Shown here: positions 1 through 7,846 of the stretch, piece after piece
How positions within the stretch are numbered: the first letter of the stretch is position 1
Layout of the letters: each line of letters starts with the position of its first letter
Source of the DNA: Aquilutibacter rugosus
Lineage (GTDB): Bacteria; Pseudomonadota; Gammaproteobacteria; Xanthomonadales; Xanthomonadaceae
Length of the DNA: 64,000 nt
NCBI RefSeq assembly: GCF_036541335.1
Contig: NZ_JAZHBO010000001.1
Span: 434,001 to 498,000 of the forward strand
Direction: 5' to 3'
Notes under the pieces: model-generated
Databases searched by the model: none
Told to the model about the DNA's origin: nothing
The model's input: only the letters and a program-made list of their open reading frames with translations
Position numbers and translations under genes: made by a program

Positions 1-22
1 TCATCGCGATCAAGGAGAATCT

Positions 23-1744
23 ATGTACTTGCACAGCCTTTCCGTCGAGGGGTTTCGCCGCTTAGACAACATCGAACTGCGGTTTCGTCCGGGACTCAAT
101 TTGCTAGTTGGTCCGAATAATGCAGGTAAGACGGCCGTAATTGACGCCCTACGCGTTCTTCTATCAACAGGCGATGAGGGTGCCCTCCGCGTCACCGATC
201 TCGACCTGCACCTCGGCCCTAGCGGCATCCCGGCTTCACAAGCCACGTTCAAATACATATTTCGAGATCTGAGTCCTGACGAAGAAGCTGATTTCATTCA
301 GGCCCTCAAGCCTGTCCAAGAGGGTGGCAAGATCGTCGGATACGAAGCGCACCTCGCTGTGCGCTACTCAAGTTCAAGTTTGGGCAATCGACTTCATGTA
401 AGGCGGTGGGCCGGCGAACATGAAGAGGCTTCTATTTCGGTTGAGATGCTTGACGACTTACGCGCTGTCTACCTGCAGCCGCTTCGTGATCCCGCTCAGG
501 GGCTTCGTCCAGGACGGGCAAGCCAGCTGGCAAGGCTGATTCAAAGCCTATCCGACCCGGCGGCGCAGCAGGAAGTGGTCGACGCCATGAAAGATCTCGA
601 TTCTGCGCTCAAGAAGACGGAGTCAATTAAAGAAACTCAAGCGGCAATCACAAAGCGGCATACAGACATGCTTGGGGCGCTACTTAGTCAGTCGCTCGAT
701 CTGAATCTAAGCCCGAACGATTTCAAGAAAGTCGCCGCACGGCTCAGCTTGTTGGTTGCAAATTTCGAGGTGGAGCAGAACGGATTGGGGTTCAACAATC
801 TCATTTACATGGCGGTGGTTCTAAGTGAGCTCGCCTTAAGTAAGGAGGCAGCGTATCGAGCGCTACTTGTTGAAGAGCCAGAAGCGCACTTGCATCCACA
901 GCTTCAGGCAGTCCTTCTAAGTTATCTGAAGGAAGTCGAAACGCCTGGCGAAGGTGAGAAAGCAGTGCAGGTGTTTCTCACCAGCCACTCTCCTAATTTT
1001 GCCGCGCTTGCCGATCTCGATTCTATTGGTTGCGTTTATCAGAGTAGCGACGCAGTCGAGACATTCTTTCCGCGTGAAGTGAAGTTTGAAAAACGAAAGA
1101 AGGAGAAGCTTCAGAGATACCTGAATGTAACGAGGGCGGAGCTGTTCTTCGCGCGGCGCATCATCTTGGTGGAGGGTGCGGCTGAGCTATTTCTCGTCCA
1201 GATTATGGCAAATAAACTCGGTTACGACCTGAAGAAGTATGCCGTGAGTGTCATAAGCGCCGACGGGCTAAATTTCGATGCGTTTATGCCACTGTTTGGC
1301 GAGAGTGCGCTCAGAATCAGAGTTGCCATTTTGTCCGACTCGGACGAGTCGGGCTACCCGGCGCTAGGTATTTCGCCGACTTTATCCGACGCCGCAAAAG
1401 TTATAAGTGCGGCGTCCAACGACTACGTCAAGGCCTTCTTCGGTGCGAAGACGTTTGAGTTCGCACTCGCGCAGTTGCCAAAAAACCACGCAACCATGTT
1501 GGCCGCACTAAAGGAGATCCATCCAATTATCGGGGCGGTGCTTGAGAAAGAGCTCGCAAGTACGGTGCCAGCGGATCAAGCGAAGATTCTCTTCAAAGGT
1601 ATGTTCGAGCGTGGCGAAGGGAAGACAAGCGTGCAGAAGGGTGCGTTCGGCCAATCGCTCGCCCAGGTGGTTCTGGTAGATGGGCTGCCGTTGGAGGTGC
1701 CGGACTACATTGCCGCGGCCATCAAGTTCGCGTGTGAGGCCTAA
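23..1744 (+). CDS. gajA: OLD-family ATP-dependent endonuclease, Gabija GajA
   Basis: Predicted nuclease subunit of a Gabija-type anti-phage system, 573 residues. The N-terminal half is an SMC/ABC-like ATPase: Walker A GPNNAGKT at residues 30-37, a Walker B stretch LLVEEPEAHLHP near 288-299 and a switch histidine in TSHSP. The C-terminal half is a TOPRIM nuclease with ILVEG near 380-384, and the metal-binding acidic pair in LSDSD near 437-441 is intact. In the studied Gabija family the ATPase senses nucleotides and the TOPRIM domain nicks DNA. Start: AAGGAG lies about 5-10 bases upstream of the ATG. The helicase gene begins one base after its stop, as in other class 2 OLD/UvrD pairs. Codons such as CTA, AGT and TTA look less biased than in the core genes of the window, in keeping with acquisition by transfer. 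Family assignment is firm; anti-phage activity is inferred. Confidence 0.88.
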   Translation: MYLHSLSVEGFRRLDNIELRFRPGLNLLVGPNNAGKTAVIDALRVLLSTGDEGALRVTDLDLHLGPSGIPASQATFKYIFRDLSPDEEADFIQALKPVQEGGKIVGYEAHLAVRYSSSSLGNRLHVRRWAGEHEEASISVEMLDDLRAVYLQPLRDPAQGLRPGRASQLARLIQSLSDPAAQQEVVDAMKDLDSALKKTESIKETQAAITKRHTDMLGALLSQSLDLNLSPNDFKKVAARLSLLVANFEVEQNGLGFNNLIYMAVVLSELALSKEAAYRALLVEEPEAHLHPQLQAVLLSYLKEVETPGEGEKAVQVFLTSHSPNFAALADLDSIGCVYQSSDAVETFFPREVKFEKRKKEKLQRYLNVTRAELFFARRIILVEGAAELFLVQIMANKLGYDLKKYAVSVISADGLNFDAFMPLFGESALRIRVAILSDSDESGYPALGISPTLSDAAKVISAASNDYVKAFFGAKTFEFALAQLPKNHATMLAALKEIHPIIGAVLEKELASTVPADQAKILFKGMFERGEGKTSVQKGAFGQSLAQVVLVDGLPLEVPDYIAAAIKFACEA

Positions 1745-1745
1745 C

Positions 1746-3464
1746 ATGGCGTTCTTTCCCACTCCGGAGCAGGAAGAAGTTATTGAGGGCGAACTCGGGT
1801 CACAGTGCGTTATAGCTTGTCCGGGCAGCGGCAAGACTGTGACTGCAGTTCGACGGCTCCTTAAAGTGCGGAGAGACTTGGGAACTGCGCGGAGCTATGT
1901 CGCCTTGCTGTCCTACTCGAACGTCGCAGTGGAGACGTTTCAAAGGGTGTATGACGAGCTAACACGCGATGTTCCTGGTTTGTCGAGGCGAGTGCTTATT
2001 GAAACGGTGGACTCTTTTTTAACGGCTTACATCTTGCGGTCTCATGGCGCGCGGGCAATGGGGGCCCGCCGGCAGCCATTTCTGGTGAACGGAAGTGAGG
2101 CATTCTTGGCGGGGTTCAGGATTTTCGACGGGAAGTATCCCCGAGAGATCAGGTATCTTTCCGTGAGCATTACAGATGACTCTACATTCGAGTACTCAAT
2201 TAGGCAGGATTCAACCGTAGTTAAAGTAGATGAGAAGGCGGCAAGCGCTGCGATCAAGAAATTGGCAGCTGTCGGTGCCTACACTCACGAGCTAGGACGC
2301 TACTGGGCACTTATGACCCTCATCGAGGAGCCCAAGCTATTGGACGCACTTGCTAGAAGGTTCCCGCACATCATTGTCGATGAGGCTCAGGACGTAGGTA
2401 GCCTGCATGGCATTCTTCTTGATGCGCTGGCGTCGGCTGGCTCAACAATCTCGCTTATAGGTGATCCTAATCAGGCCATATATGAGTTCGCCGGTGCAGA
2501 CGGCAGCTTCTTACGCAACTTCAAGGGGACGAGTGGAGCCAAGTTGTACTCGTTGACGCAGAACAGACGTTCAATCGGCGGCATCGTCGACGTTGCCAAT
2601 CTGGTGGCAGGAACTACTGCCACAGCGGTCCGGACGCCAGGTGAGAGACGTTATGGCGCTTATTACCTTAAGTACGACCACAAGAACGTCGGAGCGAGTT
2701 TGGGTCTTTTCGAAGCGGTTTTGGCCACAAGCGGATACGATCACCACGAAGCAGCCATATTGTGTCGGGGGCGGCCTTATGTTGCAAAGCTCACTGGTGC
2801 AACATGCGACGCTGGAACTGGTTCGACAGAGTATTTTGCGCAGGCCGCGGTGATGCGGGATCGCAGTGGCAATGTTGGCGCAGCCTTTGAGCACACGGTG
2901 AGTGGTGTGATTAGGCTGCTGGACGCACCGCCGGCAGGATTGCGGAGTGAGATCGTAACTAACGCGGAAGGTGCTGACGCCAAAGCGATTCGTCGTCTCA
3001 TATGGCGATTCCTGCGAGATAGCGACAGAGGGCTGCCTTCTGCAACCTTGAAGGCAAAGACTCAATGGCACCCAAAGCTGAAGCCACGCGTCGAGAACCT
3101 GCTGTCCAGCATCGAGGGCGCCACGTCGCAAAAGCGCCTGTCGTCTTGGAGTAACAACCTAACGACACGCGATTTGTTGGATGCGCCTCTTTGGGAGGCC
3201 GACCTTGCGAGTACAGCCATGAGCAGCGTACGTGTCGACACCGTTCACAAGGCGAAGGGTGAAAGCATCCGTGTCGTGATGTATCTCGCTCGGAACGAAG
3301 ACGCGAATGCGCTCGTGCAGGGTACAGACACCGAAGATGGCCGAATCGGCTACGTTGCAGTCACGCGAGCCAAAGACCTGCTAATTCTCGGGATCCCAGC
3401 CACGGCAAAAGCTCCAGTTATCACGGCAATTGAAGGCAAGGGCTTCAAAGCATGGGAGTCCTAG
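1746..3464 (+). CDS. gajB: UvrD/Rep-like superfamily 1 helicase, Gabija GajB
   Basis: Partner of the upstream OLD nuclease, 572 residues. Superfamily 1 helicase motifs are all visible: Walker A PGSGKT at residues 26-31, Walker B IVDEAQD near 210-216, GDPNQAIYEFAGA as motif III, HKAKGE near 500 and VAVTRAK near 537-543 as motif VI. ATG 1746 is chosen because it lies one base after the gajA stop (TAA 1742-1744), which suggests translational coupling; a longer upstream extension would run back into gajA. GajB proteins usually have about 500 residues, so this one is somewhat long. In the known system GajB works with a GajA tetramer and is activated by DNA ends produced during phage attack. An isolated UvrD-like repair helicase is the alternative, made unlikely by the neighbour. 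Confidence 0.86.
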   Translation: MAFFPTPEQEEVIEGELGSQCVIACPGSGKTVTAVRRLLKVRRDLGTARSYVALLSYSNVAVETFQRVYDELTRDVPGLSRRVLIETVDSFLTAYILRSHGARAMGARRQPFLVNGSEAFLAGFRIFDGKYPREIRYLSVSITDDSTFEYSIRQDSTVVKVDEKAASAAIKKLAAVGAYTHELGRYWALMTLIEEPKLLDALARRFPHIIVDEAQDVGSLHGILLDALASAGSTISLIGDPNQAIYEFAGADGSFLRNFKGTSGAKLYSLTQNRRSIGGIVDVANLVAGTTATAVRTPGERRYGAYYLKYDHKNVGASLGLFEAVLATSGYDHHEAAILCRGRPYVAKLTGATCDAGTGSTEYFAQAAVMRDRSGNVGAAFEHTVSGVIRLLDAPPAGLRSEIVTNAEGADAKAIRRLIWRFLRDSDRGLPSATLKAKTQWHPKLKPRVENLLSSIEGATSQKRLSSWSNNLTTRDLLDAPLWEADLASTAMSSVRVDTVHKAKGESIRVVMYLARNEDANALVQGTDTEDGRIGYVAVTRAKDLLILGIPATAKAPVITAIEGKGFKAWES

Positions 3465-3838
3465 CGGGTGAAATCTAGCCCCGCTGTGTTGGCGAATGTC
3501 CGATTATGGCCGAGACCAGAGCATCGACCCGAGTGCGGCCGCAGGCCCTGACTCGACCAACGTCAAAATTAAGAGCTGACATATGGCTGCTTTGCTCAAG
3601 CTGGTCGTAGCCAAACTGATCGCTGCAAAAGCGGTCTTCCACAACGGGAGCCAACCAAATTGCCGGGCTGATTTGGCGCCTGATGCCGATTAGCCCTATG
3701 TCCCTCCTCGCCCTATGCGCCACCACGACCTAGAATCAGTCACGGGGCTACAAGCGTGAGGGAATCTTGCGTATCTGATTTCCACCCGCGGCGCCTTAAA
3801 GAAATGATCATCCATTCAATTGCAGCAGGTTCGACTAA
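3465..3838. other. Intergenic spacer inside the defence island
   Basis: Between the helicase stop and the restriction-gene remnant I see no convincing gene, tRNA or strong terminator. The short open frames have no ribosome-binding site or recognisable product. It presumably holds the promoter of the following restriction gene, but I found no good -35/-10 pair. Confidence 0.5.
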
Positions 3839-4432
3839 GTGACCCCACTCTCCAAGCTCCTCGACACCTTTCGATCCGCAGCAGTGACCGAGCGCGAAAA
3901 GGGCACGTACTTCGAAGAACTGATCCTTGCCTATCTGCAGAACGAGGCGATCTACAAGGACCTCTACCGCAAGGTTTCGACCTGGGCAGAATGGGCGCCG
4001 GCAAATGGCTTCACCGCCAAGGACGACGGCATTGATCTGGTGGCGGAAGTCGCCGGGTCCGGCGAGATCCACGCCATACAGTGCAAGTTTTACGACCCCG
4101 GCTACAAGCTGCAAAAGAAGGACATCGATAGTTTCTTCACCGCTTCCGGCCGCAAGCCTTTCGCCCACCGTGTCATTGTCAGCAGCACGGACCACTGGTC
4201 GGATCATGCCGAAAACGCACTTGTCGACCAGCAACTACCCGTCAGCAAGATCACGCTGCATGACCTGGAGGAAAGCCAGGTCGATTGGGCGAAATATCAG
4301 CCGAACGCCAAGGTCAGCCTCAAGCCGAAAAAGACCCTTCGCCCGCATCAGGCATCTGCGCTCACGGCAGTGACCGCCGGGCTACAGGGTGCAGATCGCG
4401 GCAAGCTAATCATGGCCTGCGCCAATGTCTAG
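3839..4432 (+). pseudogene. Type ISP restriction-modification enzyme, N-terminal remnant
   Basis: First surviving part (197 residues, GTG start at 3839) of a single-chain type ISP restriction-modification enzyme of the LlaGI/LlaBIII kind. The first 130 or so residues look like the Mrr-type PD-(D/E)XK nuclease domain: TYFEELI, then GIDLVAEV, then AIQCKFY, giving the D...QxK core. After about residue 165 the chain enters the helicase domain with RPHQASA (Q-motif-like) and KLIMAC, where the family continues GTGKT. That Walker A is never completed: after the cysteine codon (4418-4420) the frame reads into unrelated sequence and stops at TAG 4430-4432. Without helicase and methyltransferase it cannot work as a restriction enzyme. 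Confidence 0.75.
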
Positions 4433-5979
4433 CCGATGAATTCTCGGACATTTATGTGTTCCATCTGCGCGGCAACCAGCGCACCAGTGGCGAAACGTCG
4501 CGCAAAGAGGGTGGCAAGATTTTCGGAAGCGGCAGTCGTGCGCCGATTTCCATTTCACTGCTGGTAAAGAATCCGTCGGCGAACACGCATGGCCGCATCT
4601 TCCTGCACGATATCGGCGATTACCTGAGCCGGGACGACAAGCTGGAGAAGATTAGCGGCTATGCCAGCATTGCCGGTATCCCGGTCGATGCATGGCAGGC
4701 GATCACTCCGGATGAGCATGGCGACTGGATGAAGCAACGCGATGGTGGATTTGCGAAGTTCGCCCCAATGGGCGAAAAATCAGGGGCGTCAACGAGTGTT
4801 CTATTTGAGACATACAGCAGCGGCGTAAAGACTAATCGGGACGCATGGGCCTACAACGCGTCCCGGAACCGTGTCGCATCCAATATGGAATCCATGATTG
4901 ACGCGTTTAATGCAACTTCCACTGGGGCGGCGACGTTCGATGTGAACGATCCCGGTAGAATTGGCTGGTCGTGGGTGCTACGACGTCGCCAAGAGAAGGG
5001 ATTCATCGGGACTTTCAGACCTGAAGGCCTTGTAAAGGCCGTCTATCGCCCATTTAGTTCATCTTGGTTGTACTACGATCGCTACTTCAACGAGAACCGC
5101 TACCAGATGGCGCGGCTCTTTCCGGATCGTGGGGGTGACAACCTTGCGATAGTCGTGAAGCAAGGCTGGGAAGGCGAAGGATTCTTGTCGCTAATGGTTG
5201 ATCGGGTGGTCGACGTTCAGTCGTCCGGAGGAACGCAATGCTTCCCTCTCTACCTCTACGACGAAGCCGCGCAACAGATAGAGGCCAGCCTGTTCACGAG
5301 CCAATCCGACACAGTCCCGCGCCGCAGAGACGCCATCACCGATGCAGGACTCGCCCATTTCACCAGCGCGTACCCCGGCGAGGCGATCAGCAAGGAAGAC
5401 CTGTTCTATTACATCTACGGCATCCTGCATTCGCCGGATTACCGCGCGCGTTACGCCGACAACTTGAGCAAGGAACTCCCACGCATTCCCCGTGTGCGCA
5501 CCCCCCATGATTTCTGGGCGTTCAGCAAGGCCGGGCGCGCCTTGGCCGCGCTGCATCTGAACTACGAAAGCGTTGAACCCTACCCACTCACCGTCAATGC
5601 CCAAGGCACACTCACCGACGCCGATTACCGCGTGGAGAAAATGAAATTCGCCAAGAAGAAGGACTCCGAGACCGGCAAGCCGGTGAACGACCGCAGCAAC
5701 GTGATCTACAACGCAAAGATCACCCTGCGCGGCATTCCGGAAGCGGTCTGGGGCTACATCGTCAACGGCAAGGCCGCACTCGACTGGGTGATGGAACGGC
5801 AAGCCGTGCGCGTGGACAAGGACAGCGGCATCGTCAACGACGCTAACGACTGGGCCAACGAGACAATGGGAAACCCGAAGTACGCGTTGGAGCTATTCTG
5901 CCGCGTGGTGACAGTCAGCCTGGAAACGCAGAAAATCGTCGGAGCCCTGCCCGTTTTAGACATTCGTGAGGATGGCTGA
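4423..5979 (+). pseudogene. Type ISP restriction-modification enzyme, C-terminal remnant
   Basis: Second surviving part of the same gene, in another reading frame from the N-terminal piece. Similarity to the family starts abruptly with QCLADEFS at 4423 and continues through YVFHLRGNQRTSGE, which closes the methyltransferase domain, into the target-recognition region. Later blocks include YYDRYFNENRYQ, YIYGILHSPDYRARYA, HDFWAF and VWGYIVNGK, typical of the C-terminal domain of these enzymes. About 518 residues are left, so roughly half of the usual length of about 1,600 residues (Walker A, helicase and most of the methyltransferase) is missing. An open frame extends upstream to 4285, but that stretch is out-of-frame N-terminal sequence, not protein. 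If translated, the product would be a recognition domain alone. Confidence 0.75.
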
Positions 5980-6121
5980 TTGTGGCCTCTGGACCGGTCT
6001 GTTACCAGACTGGGGGCACAAATGGGGGCACGACACCAATTCAGCATGCCTAAAGTACTTTGAAATCAGATAGTTATTCTTTGGGTTAGAGAGTACCCAT
6101 ACCACCAATTGCAGACACAGA
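5980..6121. other. Possible boundary of the defence island
   Basis: This short spacer separates the decayed restriction gene from a conserved repair gene. It holds an imperfect hairpin (CCGGTCTG-TTAC-CAGACTGG, about 5993-6012) that runs into a direct repeat of TGGGGGCAC separated by AAA (about 6011-6031). There is no T-run, so it is not a convincing terminator. Such repeats near island ends can be recombination sites, but I see no integrase or tRNA in the window to support that. Confidence 0.3.
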
Positions 6122-6715
6122 TCAGGGCGGCTTTTTCGAGACATACGCGCTTCCTGCGACAACAAACCGCAGCTCCAGATCTGTTGCCTTGCTGATTCCT
6201 ACGCGCGGGCATGCAAGAATCACATCCGGTGTCCAACCATCGTCCTGAATGGTGATCATTCCTTCAGCGGTGATATCTAACCCGTCTAGATCCCTGTCAA
6301 TTCCGAATGCTTGGGCCAGCTTGCCCGGTCCGCTACACAAGTCACGAAGGGCCTCACGACCCCGCGCCTGCCGCATGAGATTGATCCCTTTCAGCGGCTC
6401 CGCTGCCCTCAATAGAACCGCTGCCCCGTCCCCTTCCTGCCCGCATACCGCGTTGGCACACCAGTGAATGCCGTAGCTGAAGTAGACATAAAGATGTCCG
6501 GCGCGTCCAAACATGGATCGATTCCGCAGAGTTTGACCATGGTACGTATGTGAAGCAGGATCGTCCTGGGCATAGGCCTCCACTTCCACTAAGCGTGCGA
6601 TGCGCCCGTCTTCGTGTACCAAAAGCTTGCCAAGGAGTTCCGGAGCGACCATGTCCGGCTTGCGAGAAAAGAACTCACGCGGAAGAACACTTCGTTTAGA
6701 GAACATATGCGTCAT
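6122..6715 (-). CDS. DNA-3-methyladenine glycosylase, AAG/MPG type
   Basis: Excises alkylated purines such as 3-methyladenine and hypoxanthine, starting base-excision repair. The 197-residue length suits bacterial members of the AAG family. Visible family features: LARDLLGK-like start (VAPELLGKLLV), catalytic VEVEAYAQDDPASHTYHG with the active-site glutamate, RNRSMFGRAGHLYVYFSYGIHWCANAV, CSGPGKLAQAFGI, and the closing PRVGISKA. Start at ATG 6715; a second ATG three codons later is also possible. It stands alone, read away from corA by only 57 bases, and marks the return from the defence island to ordinary chromosome. Confidence 0.92.
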   Translation of the reverse strand: MTHMFSKRSVLPREFFSRKPDMVAPELLGKLLVHEDGRIARLVEVEAYAQDDPASHTYHGQTLRNRSMFGRAGHLYVYFSYGIHWCANAVCGQEGDGAAVLLRAAEPLKGINLMRQARGREALRDLCSGPGKLAQAFGIDRDLDGLDITAEGMITIQDDGWTPDVILACPRVGISKATDLELRFVVAGSAYVSKKPP

Positions 6716-6772
6716 TGGCCCTAGGTTCTGCCGCTGACCGGAACCGGCTCGTCCGATGGTGGGGTATGTGCG

Positions 6773-7774
6773 CTAGAACCACTTGCGGTGGGCGCTAATG
6801 ACAATCAGCAGCGCCGATACTGCAAGCATCGCACCGATCGTGACAAAGAAGCCCAAGTCCTTTGTTCCGAAGAAGCTGGTCTCAAAATTCATGCCCATTG
6901 CTCCCACCACTACGGACATAAAGCCAAATGTAGCGGCCAGAAAAGACAGGACCCGGAGGCTCTTGTTGGTGCGAAGTGCGATTCTGTTGGTGAGGACTTC
7001 GAGCGTTCCGACGACCAGTTCGCGCATGCCCTCTACGGCGCTGACTGCATTTAGAAATTGCTGTTCCAACCTCTCAAACTGCCTGGCAACCGACTCTGGG
7101 GCCTCAGGCATGAAGTCGGCGCGAGCAAGGCTCGAGAACACAATGCGGTGACTGTTGATCATTCTGCGTAGCCGCGCGGCCGTCTTGCGCATGTTGGCCA
7201 GCTTTACCGAGTCCTCGTCATACCGGTCCTCCAATATATCGGCTTCGATCCGATCCAACTCTCCTTCGAACTGCATGACCGCTTCGAAATACGTGTCCAA
7301 GCTCCAGTCCAGCAGCGATCCCATAAAAGAACGTGCATCGAGACAACCGAGGCGAGAATGTACGTATTCCCGTTCGCGAAGCGCATCGATGAAGGCGATA
7401 GGTCTTTCGTGACGGCTCATGATGAAGCCCGGCCCCAAGAAGAGGTCCAGCATCTTCCCGTCAAATTTAAGATTTCCCGTATGGTGAGGAACGGCAACCC
7501 GACACCACGCAAATTCACCGTCCACGCCGATCAGCGGAGTGCTCCCTGTCGAAGTGGCATTCTCTACCAGCGGCGCCGGAATCTTTAATCGAACCAGGAC
7601 CGACTCCGGGCAGGTATTCGTCTGAAGATCAATCCAGAACATGTCGTCAGATCGTTCTGACGGTGCGAGCTCGGCGCAGTCGACCGCTTTAGCCTGACCG
7701 TCTGCGCAGTAATGGATAATTCTCACTCCATCGCAGTTAAACGCTGAATTTGGTTGGCAGAGAGACGCGTTCAT
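6773..7774 (-). CDS. corA: CorA-family magnesium/divalent cation transporter
   Basis: Inner-membrane divalent cation channel or transporter of the CorA/ZntB superfamily, 333 residues. The long N-terminal cytoplasmic region has the expected acidic and helical character (DRIEADILEDRYDED, then a helical stretch). Two C-terminal membrane segments frame the signature GMN (VVGAMGMNFE), and the chain ends in the basic tail AHRKWF. ATG 7774 is chosen over a GTG at 7828 because a GGGAAAG-like ribosome site precedes it and the extension has no family character. The first loop reads FETSFFG rather than the classical MPEL, so ZntB-like or other substrates cannot be excluded. Confidence 0.9.
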   Translation of the reverse strand: MNASLCQPNSAFNCDGVRIIHYCADGQAKAVDCAELAPSERSDDMFWIDLQTNTCPESVLVRLKIPAPLVENATSTGSTPLIGVDGEFAWCRVAVPHHTGNLKFDGKMLDLFLGPGFIMSRHERPIAFIDALREREYVHSRLGCLDARSFMGSLLDWSLDTYFEAVMQFEGELDRIEADILEDRYDEDSVKLANMRKTAARLRRMINSHRIVFSSLARADFMPEAPESVARQFERLEQQFLNAVSAVEGMRELVVGTLEVLTNRIALRTNKSLRVLSFLAATFGFMSVVVGAMGMNFETSFFGTKDLGFFVTIGAMLAVSALLIVISAHRKWF

Positions 7775-7846
7775 GTGCTTTCCCGATACACAATGAGGTG
7801 GCGCTGCGGCAATTCGCAGAAGCACCACCTGATTACGTTATTGGAC

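Noticed and set aside
1680..1745. Longer N-terminus for GajB starting at 1680
   Set aside because: It would overlap the end of gajA out of frame; ATG 1746 directly follows the gajA stop and begins with sequence typical of the family.
5993..6012. Hairpin after the restriction remnant as a terminator
   Set aside because: There is one G-U pair in an 8-bp stem and no T-run on either strand.
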